Of a stretch of 6,947 nt of DNA, positions 6,474 through 6,947 are shown in pieces (the first letter of the stretch is position 1; each line of letters opens with the position of its first letter). Under the pieces are notes generated by a model. The model was not told the DNA's origin. It worked only from the letters and a program-made list of their open reading frames with translations, and ran no database searches. Origin of the DNA: Erysipelotrichaceae bacterium (GTDB taxonomy: Bacteria; Bacillota_I; Bacilli_A; Erysipelotrichales; Erysipelotrichaceae); NCBI GenBank assembly GCA_021442745.1, contig JABUSI010000260.1:1-6947 (forward strand). The letters are read 5' to 3'. Made by a program: the position numbers and the translations under genes.

Positions 6474-6947
6474 AGTCAATTAAGTCCTTAGCTTGCGTAT
6501 AGTTGAAAACAGGACCGTCCAAGCATACGTAAACTTCGTCAATACGGCAGTGACCGCATTTACCGATAGCACAAGACATCTTTCTTTCGAAAGAAACCCA
6601 GATTTTTTCCACAGGAACACCGGCCTTCATTGCAGCCAATGCCGTGAACTTCATCATTGCAGGAGGACCAACGATAACGACTTCGTAGTTGTCACCGAAG
6701 CTTGCATAGTCAGCCTTACCGACATATTCTGTCGTGAAACCAACGTTCCATCCTTCCTTCTGGTCTCTGTCCAACGTATAGAACGTTGTGAACTTTGTCT
6801 TCCATTTTTCCAGTTCTTCCTTGAAGATGATACCTTCTTCATTCTTGAAACCGGAAACCAACGTTACAGACGGGCAGCAATCCGTGTCGTAGCATGCATT
6901 CAGCATACTTCTGACAGGAGCCAAACCGGTACCGCCGGTAACAACAA
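6472..6947 (-). CDS. asrB: Anaerobic sulfite reductase subunit B, C-terminal part (5'-truncated by window edge)
   Basis: AsrB is the FAD and [2Fe-2S] subunit of the ferredoxin-reductase type that moves electrons from NAD(P)H toward AsrA/AsrC. The frame is open to the right edge and contributes 157 complete residues of an expected 270 or so; the FAD-binding beta-barrel is missing. The visible part begins in the nucleotide-binding motif VVTGGTGLAPVRS, continues with the NAD(P)-domain motif VIVGPPAMMKF (VGPPAMM at 92-98 of the fragment), and ends in the [2Fe-2S] cysteines C125, C130, C133 and C141 (CAIGKCGHC, then C after seven residues) with CLDGPVFNYTQA. This end resembles PyrK, but the ERKMSCAIGKCGHC and DGPVFNY context and the adjacent asrC settle the call. 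A TTG inside the motif at 6924 is not a start. The stop overlaps the asrC ribosome site, so the two genes are co-transcribed and probably translationally coupled; asrA should lie upstream, off the window. Confidence 0.95.
   Translation of the reverse strand, partial: VVTGGTGLAPVRSMLNACYDTDCCPSVTLVSGFKNEEGIIFKEELEKWKTKFTTFYTLDRDQKEGWNVGFTTEYVGKADYASFGDNYEVVIVGPPAMMKFTALAAMKAGVPVEKIWVSFERKMSCAIGKCGHCRIDEVYVCLDGPVFNYTQAKDLID

Noticed and set aside
6477..6479. Upstream TTG start for asrC
   Set aside because: It lies inside the asrB end without a ribosome site, whereas the ATG at 6461 has AGGAGG at ideal spacing and gives a family-like N-terminus.
6581..6596. Perfect 16-bp palindrome TTTCTTTCGAAAGAAA inside asrB
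   Set aside because: It encodes the conserved SFERK segment just before the [2Fe-2S] cysteines. Its place deep in a coding region makes an operator unlikely; the symmetry is probably chance from TTC-GAA-AGA codons.
1..6947. CRISPR array, tRNA/rRNA, riboswitch (cobalamin or other), insertion sequence
   Set aside because: No spaced repeats, tRNA or rRNA sequence, B12-box-like element or transposase remnant was seen. Gaps between genes total under 100 bases.

Overview
The window reads as a compact, single-strand metabolic cluster from an anaerobic, sulfite-reducing bacterium. All seven genes lie on the minus strand, so transcription runs from right to left. The likely host is a low-to-mid GC Bacillota (Clostridia- or Erysipelotrichia-like). 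This rests on three things: the AsrB/AsrC-type siroheme sulfite reductase, the C5 (glutamyl-tRNA) tetrapyrrole route with a CobA-HemD fusion as seen in many anaerobic Firmicutes, and strong purine-rich Shine-Dalgarno sites. The species cannot be named from the sequence alone.

Layout in transcription order. At the right edge (6947-6472) is the C-terminal part of asrB, the electron-transfer subunit of anaerobic sulfite reductase. It is followed by asrC (6461-5400), the siroheme/[4Fe-4S] catalytic subunit; asrA would be expected just outside the window. A short gap holds a strong 14-bp-arm hairpin (5348-5378). Then five tightly packed or overlapping genes follow: hemA (glutamyl-tRNA reductase), hemC (hydroxymethylbilane synthase), a cobA-hemD fusion (uroporphyrinogen-III methyltransferase plus uroporphyrinogen-III synthase), hemB (porphobilinogen synthase) and hemL (glutamate-1-semialdehyde aminomutase, cut off by the left edge). 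No gap between genes exceeds about 75 bases, and no RNA genes, mobile elements, CRISPR arrays or plus-strand genes are supported.

How they fit together: HemA and HemL make 5-aminolevulinate from glutamyl-tRNA, HemB makes porphobilinogen, HemC makes hydroxymethylbilane, and the HemD and CobA halves of the fusion close the ring and methylate it to precorrin-2. Oxidation and iron insertion then give siroheme, the cofactor of AsrC. The cluster therefore pairs an enzyme with nearly all of its cofactor pathway. The precorrin-2 dehydrogenase/ferrochelatase step is not in the window, nor are the heme-branch genes (hemE onward), which points to siroheme (or a corrinoid) as the product.

Most of this is known biology. 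The points worth a second look are the hairpin between asrC and hemA, which leaves no room for a normal promoter before hemA; an altered SAM-binding loop in the CobA half; a changed cofactor-cysteine motif in HemC; and a difference in CCGG density and apparent codon use between the asr genes and most of the hem genes.
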